From: Antedon mediterranea
Lineage: Eukaryota > Echinodermata > Crinoidea > Comatulida > Antedonidae
Length of the DNA stretch: 60,000 nucleotides
NCBI RefSeq assembly: GCF_964355755.1
Contig: NC_092677.1
Location: forward strand, 15,906,101 to 15,966,100
Direction of reading: 5' to 3'
Shown here: piece after piece, positions 9,891 through 21,793 of the stretch
Layout of the letters: every line of letters starts with the position of its first letter
Position numbering within the stretch: the first letter of the stretch is position 1
Translations under genes and position numbers: made by a program
Notes under the pieces: model-generated
Database searches by the model: none
What the model was told of the DNA's origin: nothing
Seen by the model: only the letters and a program-made list of their open reading frames with translations

Positions 9891-10372
9891 GTGCATTAAG
9901 CGCTGTAAAAGGTCGACGTATTAATATTTACCTCCGCCAAGGAGGTAGTATGTATTCGATCGCGTGTGTCTTTTTACAGTAGTATTTACTTTGTTTGTAT
10001 GTTTGTTAGCACGATAGCGGCTACAGTTTTCAAGTTATCATTCGGGATTTTCGGTTTAGGTAGGTATACTTATTGAAATTCAAAAAATTGGTTTATTAAT
10101 AACTTCACAAATAATAAAAATGATTTTTTTTTTCAGACCGGCTAGTGTTAAAAGATAGGAGACAATTTTCAAAAGCAGGTGAACAGGCTTAAAGTAACAA
10201 GTAAACTGAAATTGCATTTTCTCGAGAACTACCTGTCCAAAAAACCTTATTTTTTGACAAGAGGCGAGAATTAAGAATTATAAATTGTGATTTGTAATTT
10301 TCAAAACATAATTTGATTTAATGTACATGTTTATTGATACGAGTAGTTTTAACAAACCTATTTCTTTTTATT
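9891..10372 (+). repeat. Dispersed repeat R, copy 2
   Basis: Matches copy 1 from 'tataagctttgtgcattaag' through 'acgatagcggctacag' and 'agaccggctagtgttaaaag' to 'aaacctatttctttt'. A LINE fragment follows immediately. Confidence 0.8.
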
Positions 10373-10690
10373 TATAATGTTCTTTCAATTTCATTGCAAA
10401 TATATTAGTATTTTCAAGATGAACTACAGAGTCCTTAATTTCATTTGGTAGATTTGACCATAAGCGTGGAAACTCATTTATAGAGGAGTGTTTTAGTACG
10501 TCTATACGAGCATAGTGGTGTTTAACTGTTAGAAAATCTGGGTATCGTGGATTTATATCAGTGTTTGATACAATGAGACACTCCTCTAACATTATTCTGG
10601 TCAATCTTGATTTTAGAAAGGTCATTGTTGCAATGCCGGGATTGTTTGTATTAAAATTATTTAAACACATTATTTTTAACCAATACATTA
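10372..10690 (-). mobile_element. LINE reverse transcriptase C-terminal fragment
   Basis: Minus-strand reading of about 106 residues starts MYWLKIMCLNNFNTNNPGIA, includes LKHSSINEFPRLWSNLPNEI and ends KLKEHYK plus stop. It is the same LINE family as the fragment at 1345-1735, with the end of the polymerase ORF intact and the 5' part missing. It sits between repeat R copies 2 and 3. Confidence 0.8.
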
Positions 10691-10724
10691 ATCAGTAGAT
10701 ATATTTTGCCAAATACTTTAATTT

Positions 10725-11010
10725 GTATGGTTGTATGTTTGTTAGCTTGATAGCGCCTACAGTTTTGAAGTTTTTATTCTGAATTGTTTTGGTGTAGGTA
10801 TATACTTTCAGACCACGCCTATTGAAAATCAAGACAATTGGTTTATTTCAAAACATAATTTGATTTAATTTACAGGTTTTTTTTATTAGAGTAGTTTAAA
10901 AAAACCTATTTCATATGTCTTCTGGAAAATAAATGAATTGAATTGAATTGAAATTCACCCGTTTGTTTTCGCGTTGCTGCTCTATTGTTATTCAAATTAA
11001 TCTATTGTTA
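10725..11010 (+). repeat. Dispersed repeat R, copy 3 (partial)
   Basis: The motifs 'gtatgtttgttagc', 'gatagcgcctacagttttga' and 'attcacccgtttgtttt' recur in the same order as in copies 1 and 2, but with large gaps. A short (GAATT)n-like tract lies near 10930-10950. Confidence 0.65.
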
Positions 11011-11172
11011 GTTGATAATTAGTATTTTAGTACCAGTGTATGTCCTTCCTGATTTCATTCTGTACATTTTGTACATAGTTATATACTTACAGAACATGCC
11101 AGTCTCGCTACACCTACATAATCTTATTTACACAGTGCTACGCAACACAATTGATTTACATTTAGTACACAA
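11011..11172. other. Spacer before the segmental duplication
   Basis: Nothing is recognised here. The sequence diverges from copy B exactly upstream of 'tattatttaaac' at 11173. Confidence 0.3.
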
Positions 11173-11229
11173 TATTATTTAAACAAGCACGAATGTGCGA
11201 TACTCGGAGTACAGCAAAAGAAGCTGTAA

Positions 11230-11290
11230 TGACGTCATAAGACGGGATGTGACGTCACATACACATCAATCATGGAGGTATACCTCCATG
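11230..11290. promoter_or_regulatory. Two CRE-type palindromes 20 bp apart and a 20-bp palindrome
   Basis: TGACGTCA occurs at 11230-11237 and 11250-11257, exactly 20 bp apart. Next comes CATGGAGGTATACCTCCATG, a perfect 20-bp palindrome, at 11271-11290. TGACGTCA is the full CREB/ATF consensus. The whole set recurs in copy B (24586-24593, 24606-24613, 24627-24646). No adjacent gene supports promoter function. Confidence 0.4.
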
Positions 11291-11579
11291 CATCAATAAC
11301 CTCGCTAACAAATATGGCTATACGGTACCATCTTCGAGACGTCATATGGCTGCATTCGGTTTGAAATTTAAAAATCCGGCTATAGCTTTAAGAACATGTC
11401 CCTTTAGTATATTCATGGCAAATACCAGCTCAATACTACAACGAATAAGGAAGGAGTAGTACTTTATAAATCGCACTTTTTTTCGATTGGTATCATGTTT
11501 ATGGCGTCATAATTCTGCATCCGGTTGAAATACGAACATGTTTCTCTCTATAACTTTGTTCATCTATTACCCTAGTAGT

Positions 11580-11620
11580 ATTATATATATATATATATAT
11601 ATATTATATATTATATATAT
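11580..11620. repeat. (TA)n microsatellite
   Basis: Alternating TA is interrupted once. The equivalent tract in copy B (about 24937-24985) is longer, one of the few length differences between the two copies. Confidence 0.85.
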
Positions 11621-11753
11621 GCATGGCATGTTTCAGAGCCGTCAGACAACTACTAGTACTAGTAGGACTTGAATTGGCAAAAGTTGGCTCAATAGTGTCC
11701 AGATGGAAGAGAAGATGAGTCCTAGACTTGAGTACCCCCGAGTAAAAACCGGT

Positions 11754-13190
11754 CAGCGTTGCCAGCGATAAAATTTAAATTATGCCGTATCCTGTCTCAA
11801 ATAATGCCAGATTGGGAAAAATAATGCCAGATCCCCAAAATTTGGCCCTAAACAGCGCCACCAACGGTTGTATGTCTAATAAACATTTGTAAAACCCCAA
11901 CTAACACAAAATAGGGCCTAAATTGTATCCCTATGTCGTTCAAAAATTGTATTTTTAGTTTTGTGAGTAATAACTAATAATTCTAAAAATATCATCTGGG
12001 GTGCGAAAATGGTACTTGCAAATGAAACAAACACCAACCCACAAACCCTTCTCTCCCCCCCCCCCCAAAAAAAAAAACCTGTTACAGCCATGGAAATTTA
12101 GAATTTTTGAGCTGAAATATGAGAGCTGCTCGATCTTTGCACTTAATTTCAAATATGAAAGGATCTTAGCCCACCATAATTAGAAAATGGCAATTATAAT
12201 TTAAAATAGGAAATAAAAATATATATTAAGTGTCTCCAGGACCTCAGCCCCACCATGGTTGATAAGAAAATTTTGAAAAATGCTGATTTAAATGCCACTT
12301 AATTTAAAATATGAAATAAAAATATATTTATTAGTGTCTCCGGGATCTTAGCCCACCATAGTTCGAAAATGGCAATTATAATTGAAAATAGGGAATCAAA
12401 ATATATATTAAGTGTCTCCAGGACTCAGCCCCACCATGGTTGGGGTGAGGTAAAAAAAATGGAAAAATAGAGCTGCTCGATGAGCGGAAATGGCACTTAA
12501 TATAAAAATTACCTCGCCCACATGGTCACTACTGGGGCTGAGAGGTGAAGAACATTTGGAAAAATAGGGTTGCTACGATGATGCAAATGGAACATAATTT
12601 GAAATATGGAAAACAAATTCTCCTAGAAGAAATTCTTTTTAAAATTAGAGCTTCTAATTAGTTACTGGAAATTGCCATTTCAAGGGTTGGGGTAGAGGTG
12701 CGGCCACTTATAATTATGAACTGAAACAACAAAACCCCTTTCATAATGTTTTCGTTCAATTGTCTCTATATCTAGGGATCCAATAACCTGCATGGTCTCT
12801 GAAATAGAGCAACATAATTGGCCAATAGCTAGCCTCTTCGGATTTGTTGTGCTGCCTATATCGCAACACGGTAGTTTTCGAGCAGCCTTCCTATCCGAAG
12901 AGTCTATTTAAGTCCGAAACAAAAGGATGGAAGAACTATTGTACGGAAAACCCGAACAGATCTGTTTTGTACAATATGATATTGTGTAAGGTGATATGTA
13001 TTAAATTGCAAGATTAAACAAAATATTTTATTTTTGTTCTGTGGTATATTATTTTTTTGGTTGTTCAAAAAACACAAAATTATGCCAGATTATGCTAAAA
13101 ACGGCTAAATAATGCCGCGGCATTATGCCAGATGCCGTGGGCCTCCAAATAATGCCAAAAAGCATAATAATGCCAGAAATGGCAACTATG
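11754..13190. mobile_element. 1,437-bp hAT-like non-autonomous element
   Basis: The 8-bp TSD AAACCGGT lies at 11746-11753 and 13191-13198, and copy B has the single unfilled site near 25117. The left end is CAGCGTTGCCA; the right end read inward is CATAGTTGCCA, so 9 of 11 terminal bases match. Subterminal copies of 'taatgcca' or 'ggcatta' crowd both ends (about 11785-11835 and 13078-13180). An 8-bp TSD with a CA-start TIR suits hAT, or less likely P. The interior has direct repeats of about 190 bp carrying 'ctcagccccaccatggttg' (about 12160-12450) and an inverted pair CTCTTCGGAT/ATCCGAAGAG at 12834-12902. No transposase frame is seen. Confidence 0.85.
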
Positions 13191-13308
13191 AAACCGGTGC
13201 ATATTAAAGTTGGAATTTATTCTGACTTAGTTAGGCCTCCACTGATTGTGAGGGCGTTTGTTGTATGAGAGACTGTATCTGGTGGGTGAAAATCTGTGAT
13301 AATACCAT

Positions 13309-13379
13309 GGCTCTGTGGTCTAGTGGTATGATACTCACCCTGTAAACGTAGGTCACAGGTTCTAATCCCGCCAGACACA
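13309..13379 (+). repeat. tRNA-like sequence (SINE head or tRNA pseudogene)
   Basis: The head GGCTCTGTGGTCTAGTGGTA resembles the 5' half of tRNA-Pro. An A box TGGTCTAGTGG lies at 13316-13326 and a B box GGTTCTAATCC at 13358-13368. The anticodon and T arms do not fold as a normal tRNA. It is duplicated at 25230-25300. Confidence 0.55.
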
Positions 13380-14339
13380 TACAACTAATAAAAAGCAAAT
13401 CAGGCAAAGAACAGTAATTCTAAACCGCACCGTGATATACTGAAATTGAATTAATTCATTTTAAACGATAAAGATTAGGAAATCTGTGAGAATGAGAAAA
13501 AGTCTCCCCAACCGAAACTCAAACTCGGACCGCCTGCATCAGGCACAGAATATTAAGCGTTTTTATATCATATTTAAAGAAAAAGGGGTCTTTTTTGTTT
13601 GTAAACAGTTGTATTCGATATAACTTAACGTAATTAAAACATTTAAATAAATTAACGATCGGTTTTTTTTTTTATTTACCCCTCTTTATAAAAAACCAAT
13701 TTTTTTTTTTTTATGTTAACCGTTAAACCCATGTGTCACGGTGCAAGGCTAATTTATTCATAAGACATTTTAGGTTAAAAACAGTATCACTAATTAATTT
13801 TTTTTTCTCAGTTATTTGCCTTTGGCGATGTTAAAGAGTCGCTACTTTTTCCAAAGTGATTAACCGGCGATTTCGCCTTCAACAATATTATCTCATTATA
13901 TCCTATAAGCTTTCTAAAATTTCAAGAGAGACAAAAAAGGGCTACCATCGTTCTCGATAAATAGAGACAATAACTTCAAAGCTAATTCATACTTTTGATC
14001 ATGACAAATAGAAAAGGTGTATGGTGTGTTACAATTGCAGCAGTGGACCATGAACATTCTTACTCAATCCCTAAAAAGCATTAAACGTTCCATTTCAGTA
14101 GGATTTTGGTGGAAATAAGGTGTCTGAGTGAGTAGACCTACTTCAAATTATCGTTATGTTTAATAGTATACAAAACGTACAAATAATGAATGATTATGAG
14201 TGTGATGGTACAAATAATTTCAAGAGATAAAGAGTAAACATGAAATTATTTATACTATAGCACGAATATAAAAACATTCATTATTTGTTTTAAATATTTT
14301 TTTATAACATCTAAAAGAGGAATTTACTGTCAGATTATA
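13380..14339. other. No gene seen (duplicated in copy B)
   Basis: AT-rich DNA with several T-runs (about 13660-13715). The counterpart in copy B is about 25301-26259. I see no coding or repeat structure I can name. Confidence 0.35.
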
Positions 14340-14888
14340 ACTAAGACAATCTCTATTTTGATTAGTATCACTCAATTCTCTGTTTTGAAAGATTAGTTTA
14401 TTACTTTGTTTCACATCATGTTTCATATGTTTTGAGTCTAAACCAGCATTTTTTTTTTGACTAGAAGGTTCTGTCAAACCAACCTTGCAGTGCTAGTCTC
14501 TGCCGCTACATATGATGCTTTGAATGACAAGAAGCAATGTGGTGTGATTTATACCGATTTCTCAAAAGCTTTTTATTCTGTTCTCATGTATTTTCTTATT
14601 TTTTTAATATCTAAGTTTGGATTTTCTCTTTTGAAGTGGTTTAGTGATTTTACGAAATAGGCAACAGAAGGTCGTTACTATTAATGGCCAGTTTTCCGAG
14701 TGGATGTCACGCATGGGTAGATTCTAGGTACTCTGATATTTAATTTAATTTATTCATTAACGATCGATCTTCCATTTCATTTTAAATATTCTGATTCACT
14801 TTTATTTGACGATAATATTAAATTATTCAAACATTATTTCTTCCCCTCTGGATGCCCTTCAGTTGCAGGAAAATTATTCACGTCTTGC
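14340..14888 (+). pseudogene. LINE reverse transcriptase fragment, split by element X (copy A)
   Basis: Plus-strand fragments include FERLVYYFVSHHVSYVLSLN (about 14380-14445), then CGVIYTDFSKAFYSVLMYFL (about 14540-14600) and KFGFSLLKWF. This is the conserved DFSKAFDSV/KFGFS block of CR1/Jockey-like LINEs. Further on comes LDALQLQENYSRLA (about 14848-14888), the segment after the YADD loop. Several frameshifts and stops show decay. The reading stops at the end of X (14889). In copy B the same gene resumes after X at 32502. Confidence 0.7.
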
Positions 14889-15682
14889 TATTCCAGTCAA
14901 TCTATGACAAAAAAGGGCGTAACCCAAAACAAATTGCAATAGTTTCCAAACCTTTTTTATTTGATTCTATAAGCATCTGGGAAGATCATTTCCAAAATCT
15001 ACCAAAATCGGTTCAATGGAACATACTTTTTAAGGGGTTTTAAGGTCATAGGGGTCAAATTACACATTTTTCTATTTTGAAAACTACTAGGCGTAGCATG
15101 TTAATTTTGGTGTCAAACTACTCAGAAGACCCATATTTATATGTACTCTAATGAAACCTTTTTACCAAAAATTACAGGAAAGCATGTTTTTGACCTTTGA
15201 CCTATTTTATTGTATATTTTCGTATATTCGTATCTTAGTAACCAGTGGGCGTAGATGAGCGTTATTTGCGTCAAACTACTCATAAGGTCAATGTTTATAT
15301 TAGTTCTAATGGAAAAGATTCGTGTAAAATGACCGGAAGTCATTATTTTGACCTTTGACACATATTCATTATTTTAGATTTCTCAGTAACTACATTTTTT
15401 ATATCTCAGTAACCACTAAGCACAACTTTGTCAATTTTGTGTCAAAAGATTCAGAAGACTCATATATTTATATTCACTATAGGCCTAATGAAAAAGTTTT
15501 TTTAAAAATGGATAGAAACTATGTTTTTGACCTTTGACCTATTATACCAGTATATTTGTTTATATTTACTCTAATGAAAACAAATGCAAATGTACAATAT
15601 AACCGAAAATCATTATTTTGACCGTTGTCATGAATAAATCTCGGGTCTCGAGTATAACATTTTAAATTTGACCAAATAATAA
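14889..15682 (+). mobile_element. Element X, left arm (copy A)
   Basis: The arm starts TATTCCAGTCAATCTA after the TSD-like TGC (14886-14888). It contains tandem units of about 160-170 bp carrying 'tgacctttgacc' at 15191, 15349 and 15528. Compared with copy B it retains 22 bp near 14975-14995. The right arm of this copy was not duplicated. Confidence 0.75.
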
Positions 15683-16067
15683 GTGCGGCGATCTGACAGA
15701 CGTTGGGCTGGAATATCAACTGATCTTGCCATAGAACAGTGTCTTATGCGTAGCATAAAAACAAGAGGAGGTCTAACAAAAAAAAAATAAAAAATTCAAC
15801 GACTTGTCTGGGTCCTTTCAACTCCAGTCTGCGCCAAGATCAATCATTCAATGCAAGAGTTCACTAACGTGTTGTATACTACCAGTGAACAACATAAAGA
15901 AACAACATATGCCAGAAAGATGAAGGACCTCAGTGATGTACAAGACATATCAAGGTATCTGACACAGCGAAATCCATTCAATACAGACAGTACAAAATCA
16001 CTGACAAACATTGCAACTGGAGTGACGGCACATATCAATGTAGACTGTGACAATGCCAAGCATGTAG
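15683..16067 (+). pseudogene. PIN-like family gene fragment (copy A)
   Basis: Frames give VRRSDRRWAGISTDLAIEQC and LMRSIKTRGGLT, then a frameshift in an A-rich run, then QRLVWVLSTPVCAKINHSMQ and SEQHKETTYARKMKDLSDVQ, ending NVDCDNAKHV. This is the conserved region upstream of the PIN-like core in the family described at 30310-31590. The hAT-like element starting at 16068 cuts it off. The rest of the gene is not present in copy A. Confidence 0.65.
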
Positions 16068-16917
16068 CAGGCCCGTAGCCAGGGGGGGGGGGGGTTGTAT
16101 GGTTCGGGCGAATCCCCTTTACAGCGACCCCCCCCCCCCTCCCCATAACCGACTGTGAACCCCTATCCCCGACATCCACAATACCTCACCACACCCTCAT
16201 CTCTGAAAATGCCCCACAATACAAAAGGTTGTTTGTAAATTGAAAAATTTGTAAACTCGTCCGTGAATAACTCATACCTTATTGTTAAACAAATGAATTG
16301 GTTGCCGATTTTCACCTGAAAAATAATACGAATTTTTGGTCCCAGGATGTAACATGATATTGACGCGAGCTTGAGCACGAACGAATCGTACAAAGAACAC
16401 CGTTAGACAACCGCGTACCTATTGTTTCGATCACTGGCAGTCAGCATGCATAAAGTATATAGCCTTCCGACGTACATCAAAAAATGGAACGCTGCGGTTA
16501 CCTACAATATTTATGTGTGGCTATGAAGTATAGTGTATCATCATCATAGAGGATTATAGTGAATTTAATATATTACACTATAATATCTATGGTATCATGT
16601 ACTGTAGTTTACATTAGGCCTATGGCATTCGATTATTTTTTTCTAGACCACCAGCCGATACGTAGGCCTACTCAACTGTACCAATACCACCTATTTACAT
16701 TGATATATTTAGTTTCCTCAACAAATTGCTGTAAATAAATATAGATAGAGCTATCAGGGGCGGTCACAGGACTATTTTAAGAGGGTTGCCCAAAGACTCC
16801 AGGGCTGTAGACACTGAGTATTTGAGCAAGCAAATTGTTAAATGACACCCCTAGATGGCCGCAAATAGTACTCTCGCACGTAAATCATTAGGCGCAGGAG
16901 CCCCGGATAGCGTTACG

Positions 16918-17819
16918 AAGTCGTTAACTCTGTCAGCCCATGGTCAACCCAACTAATGTGTTTTTCCCAAGGACAACTTATCAATAACTAAACTTTGTCA
17001 CCACCCATAAGTGTGCTGTTCATTTCCTATTGACCAATGAACACCAATGTAACTGGACCTGAGTTTCTTGCTATTCGACCTTGGGTGCAAATTATACAAT
17101 TAATTGATGTTAAGGCCACTGACTACTCTTTTCTGTATAGAAACACTGAATTGACTGAATAATAAGAAAACCCTACAATAAGTTCTACTACTACTTGATA
17201 TGGTGTTATACAAGAACTATATTAAAAGTTAGATGATATCTATCAGATATCATTTTCTAAAAATTGTTTCATTAGTTAGAATAGATCACGGAATACCAAT
17301 ACTGATCTGGACTCGGAAATTCAAAATGTAGCAGGCAACGTTTCACCAATGAAAACTTTCAAGACAAACAAAGTATCATAATTATCATGATATCAATTTT
17401 TATTTAATAACGATAAATGGATATAAATATTTCGTCTTTTTTGTTATTTTGTGATGGAAAATATATTGAGTGAACATTGGCACTGAGCTTAAATATTCCC
17501 CGTCCCCTTAATGTCCGCTTTATAGGAGTGTCCCCTCAGTAAGGATTTGCTGTTTTGCCCCTTAATAATAAATTATGATGTCCATCTTATCCTCTCAATT
17601 TTAATGTGCTACACCCGATAATAGAATACACATCTAACTCGTGTGTACTTTAGAGAACCTAGTACATCTTTCGAGACGAGTGGGGGGTTACCCCGGTGTA
17701 TTATCACAGCCACTGATCACCAACTGGGCCCTCTGGGAGACCAGTCTTTGACTGAAGAGGTTACCCATTATAAATATATATTTCAATTCAATAGAATAAC
17801 TGTACAGTAGGCTCCCATT
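16918..17819. other. Left non-repetitive part of the 4.94-kb element
   Basis: No coding frame is recognised. It contains a short inverted repeat around 'gatatctatcagatatc' (about 17233-17252). Confidence 0.35.
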
Positions 17820-20760
17820 TGATGCAATGTGTTACCCAATGTGCTCATTTGATTGTGCTACCCAAATCCATGCTATCCATTTGAAATAATTTGCTATCCA
17901 TTTGAAAGAATGTGCTACCCGATAATCCGTATAGAATAATGTACAGTACAATTACATATATGCATTTGATTGTGCTACCTAATGTGCTATCCATTTGAAA
18001 TAATGTGCTATCCATTTGAAAGAATGTGCTATCCATTTGAAAGAATGTGCTACCCGATAATCCGTATAGAATAATGTACAGTACAGTACTATATCTATTT
18101 GATTGTGCTACCCAATGTGCTATCCATTTGAAAGAATGTGCTATCCATTTGAAAGAATGTGCTACCCGATAATCCGTATAGAATAATGTATAGTACTATA
18201 TTCATTTGATTGTGCTACCCAATGTGCTATCCATTTGAAAGAATGTGCTACCCGATAATCCGTATAGAATAATGTACAGTACTATATCCATTTGATTGTG
18301 CTACCTAATGTGCTATCCATTTGAAAGAATGTGCTACCCGATAATCCTTATAGAATAATGTACAGTACTATATCCATTTGACTGTGCTACCTAATGTGCT
18401 ATCCATTTGAAAGAATGTGCTACCCGATAATCCGTATAGAATAATGTACAGTACAGTACTATATCCATTTGATTGTGCTACCCAATGTGCTATCCATTTG
18501 AAAGAATGTGCTATCCATTTGAAAGAATGTGCTACCCGATAATCCGTAGGCTATAGAATAATGTACAGTACTATATCCGTTTGATTGTGCTACCTAAATG
18601 TGCTATCCATTTGAAATAATGTGCTACCCGATAATCCTTATAGAATAATGTACAGTACTATATCCATTTGATTGTGCTACCCAATGTGCTATCCATTTGA
18701 AATAATGTGCTATCCATTTGAAATAATGTGCTATTTGAAAGAATGTGCTACCCGATAATCCGTATAGAATATTGTACAGTACAATTACATCCATTTGATT
18801 GTGCTACCTAATGTGCTATCCATTTGAAATAATGTGCTATCCATTTGAAATAATGTGCTATCCATTTGAAAGAATGTGCTATCCATTTGAAATCATTTGC
18901 TATCCATTTGAAAGAATGTGCTATCCATTTGAAAGAATGTGCTACCCGATAATCCGTATAGAATAATGTACAGTACAGTACTATATCTATTTGATTGTGC
19001 TACCCAATGTGCTATCCATTTGAAAGAATGTGCTATCCATTTGAAAGAATGTGCTACCCGATAATCCGTATAGAATAATGTACAGTACTATATCCATTTG
19101 ATTGTGCTACCTAATGTGCTATCCATTTGAAAGAATGTGCTACCCGATAATCCTTATAGAATAATGAACAGTACTATATCCATTTGACTGTGCTACCTAA
19201 TGTGCTATCCATTTGAAAGAATGTGCTACCCGATAATCCGTATAGAATAATGTACAGTACAGTACTATATCCATTTGATTGTGCTACCCAATGTGCTATC
19301 CATTTGAAAGAATGTGCTATCCATTTGAAAGAATGTGCTACCCGATAATCCGTATAGAATAATGTACAGTACTATATCCATTTGATTGTGCTACCTAATG
19401 TGCTATCCATTTGAAAGAACGTGCTACCCGATAATCCTTATAGAATAATGTACAGTACTATATCCATTTGACTGTGCTACCTAATGTGCTATCCATTTGA
19501 AAGAATGTGCTATCCATTTGAAAGAATGTGCTACCCGATAATCCGTAGGCTATAGAATAATGTACAGTACTATATCCGTTTGATTGTGCTACCTAAATGT
19601 GCTATCCATTTGAAAGAATGTGCTACCCGATAATCCTTATAGAATAATGTACAGTACTATATCCATTTGACTGTGCTACCTAAATGTGCTATCCATTTGA
19701 AATAATGTGCTACCCGATAATCCTTATAGAATAATGTACAGTACTATATCCATTTGATTGTGCTACCCAATGTGCTATCCATTTGAAATAATGTGCTACC
19801 CGATAATCTTTATAGAATAATGTACAGTACTAAATCCATTTGACTGTGCTACCTAATGTGCTATCCATTTGAAAGAATGTGCTACCCGATAATCCTTATA
19901 GAATAATGTACATTACTATATCCATTTGACTGTGCTACCTAATGTGCTATCCATTTGAAATAATGTGCTACCCGATAATCCTTATAGAATAATGTACAGT
20001 ACTATATCCATTTGATTGTGCTACCCAATGTGCTATCCATTTGAAATAATGTGCTATCCATTTGAAATAATGTGCTATTTGAAAGAATGTGCTACCCGAT
20101 AATCCGTATAGAATATTGTACAGTACAATTACATCCATTTGATTGTGCTACCTAATGTGCTTTCCATTTGAAATAATGTGCTATCCATTTGAAATAATGT
20201 GCTATCCATTTGAAAGAATGTGCTATCCATTTGAAATAATTTGCTATCCATTTGAAAGAATGTGCTACCCGATAATCCGTATAGAATAATGTACAGTACT
20301 ATATCCATTTGACTGTGCTACCTAATGTGCTATCCATTTGAAATAATGTGCTACCCGATAATCCTTATAGAATAATGTACAGTACTATATCTATTTGATT
20401 GTGCTACCCAATGTGCTATCCATTTGAAATAATGTGCTATCCATTTGAAATAATGTGCTATCCATTTGAAAGAATGTGCTATCCATTTGAAATAGGCCTA
20501 ATGTGCTATCCATTTGAAAGAATGTGCTACCCGATAATCATAGAATAATGTACAGTACTATATCCATTTGATTTTGCTACCTAATGTGCTATCCATTTGA
20601 AATAATGTGCTATCCATTTGAAAGAATGTGCTATCCATTTGAAAGAATGTGCTATCCATTTGAAAGAATGTGCTACCCGATAATCCGTATAGAATGCACA
20701 GTACAGTTATATCATAGTTATATCCATTTGATTGAGCTATCTATTGTGCTATCCGTTTGA
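17820..20760. repeat. Compound minisatellite (21-bp and about 66-bp units)
   Basis: A 21-bp monomer 'tgctatccatttgaaagaatg' occurs one to five times per block. A block of about 66 bp then follows, carrying 'tgctacccgataatccgtat', 'agaataatgtacagtac' and 'atatccatttgattgtgcta'. More than twenty blocks are present. Longer super-blocks recur nearly verbatim, for example around 18420-18560 and 19210-19340, which indicates higher-order duplication. Confidence 0.9.
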
Positions 20761-21793
20761 ACTAATGTGCTGTCTGTTTGAAATAATTCAGGGTTTTTTT
20801 TTTAAATATGTTTTGCTATCCATTTTAAACGTGCTAAACAAGTTACATATTTGTTGATATAAATTTGCGGTACACCACGTAGGCCTATATTAGTTCTGAA
20901 AAGAACTGTTGAGTTGCTTGACGTTTCGATTTAGGCCTACTCCAAAGTCAAAGTCTCCAAAGCTATTCCATCATGTCGTATTCGGAAAATCGCCCACAAG
21001 TGTTTTCTCAGAGAAGGGTATGTTCTGTATGGGGTTCTGTATGCTATTTTTTAATAATGTACAAAAAATGAAATGAAAAATCATATTAATTATCGGTATG
21101 TACGGAGGAAGCTCGAACAACACGAAGCGCGAAACAAATAAAAGCGCAGCGCGAAACATCTGAAATGATATACAATTTCTCAAAACATGAAAACACAGAA
21201 TATATTATATTAATATAACTTTTTAATATTTCCAAAGGCTCGGACAAGGAAGAAGGGCCTTAAAAAACTGAATTGCTATATGTTAGGCCACATTTCCATA
21301 ACTTTTCAAAACTCATCGAACCCTCTGCTAGTAGGCCTAATTAATATAGGAGCGTATCGCCAAATCATTAGAGAAAAAAAAACATGGCATGAAGATGTAA
21401 TTAATCAAACAACGGCCAAAGAATACCAACAATTTTAATTTAGGTTTCGATTCGTAATTACTAATGTGGTGGACTAAGCCTAGTTTGAAACTATAGTGAC
21501 CATTTATTTTAGAAAGAAAGATAGACAAATTTGTTTCCATCTCCATGTTATTGTTAATACCAAGGCACTTTTCAATTAAAAATTCTGGCCTAGTATTCTT
21601 GCAAGGTCGTCACAGCTCCAGTTACAAAGGTCGTCACAGCTCCAGTTACAAACGGTGATACAAAGTGTCAATCATTTGACCAGTGAACAGCCCACTGGTA
21701 GGATAGTCCTTGAAACCGTCCGTAAAACACATTAATCACTCACATCAGTCATGCCGCTAATGGTTGAAAACCTCACTTTTTGGGGTTTTCAAA
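20761..21793. other. Right non-repetitive part of the 4.94-kb element
   Basis: No convincing gene. It contains a 24-bp direct duplication 'aggtcgtcacagctccagtt' starting at 21604 and 21628. Confidence 0.4.

Noticed and set aside
12001-12183. Short frames across the C-run and A-run near 12060
   Set aside because: Low-complexity homopolymers inside a non-autonomous hAT-like element.
13309-13379. A functional tRNA gene
   Set aside because: The A and B boxes fit, but acceptor, anticodon and T stems do not pair well. It is better read as a SINE head or tRNA pseudogene.
17845-18036. Repeat frame MDSTFFQMDSTLFQ on the minus strand
   Set aside because: A product of the 21-bp minisatellite period (7 codons), with no gene context.
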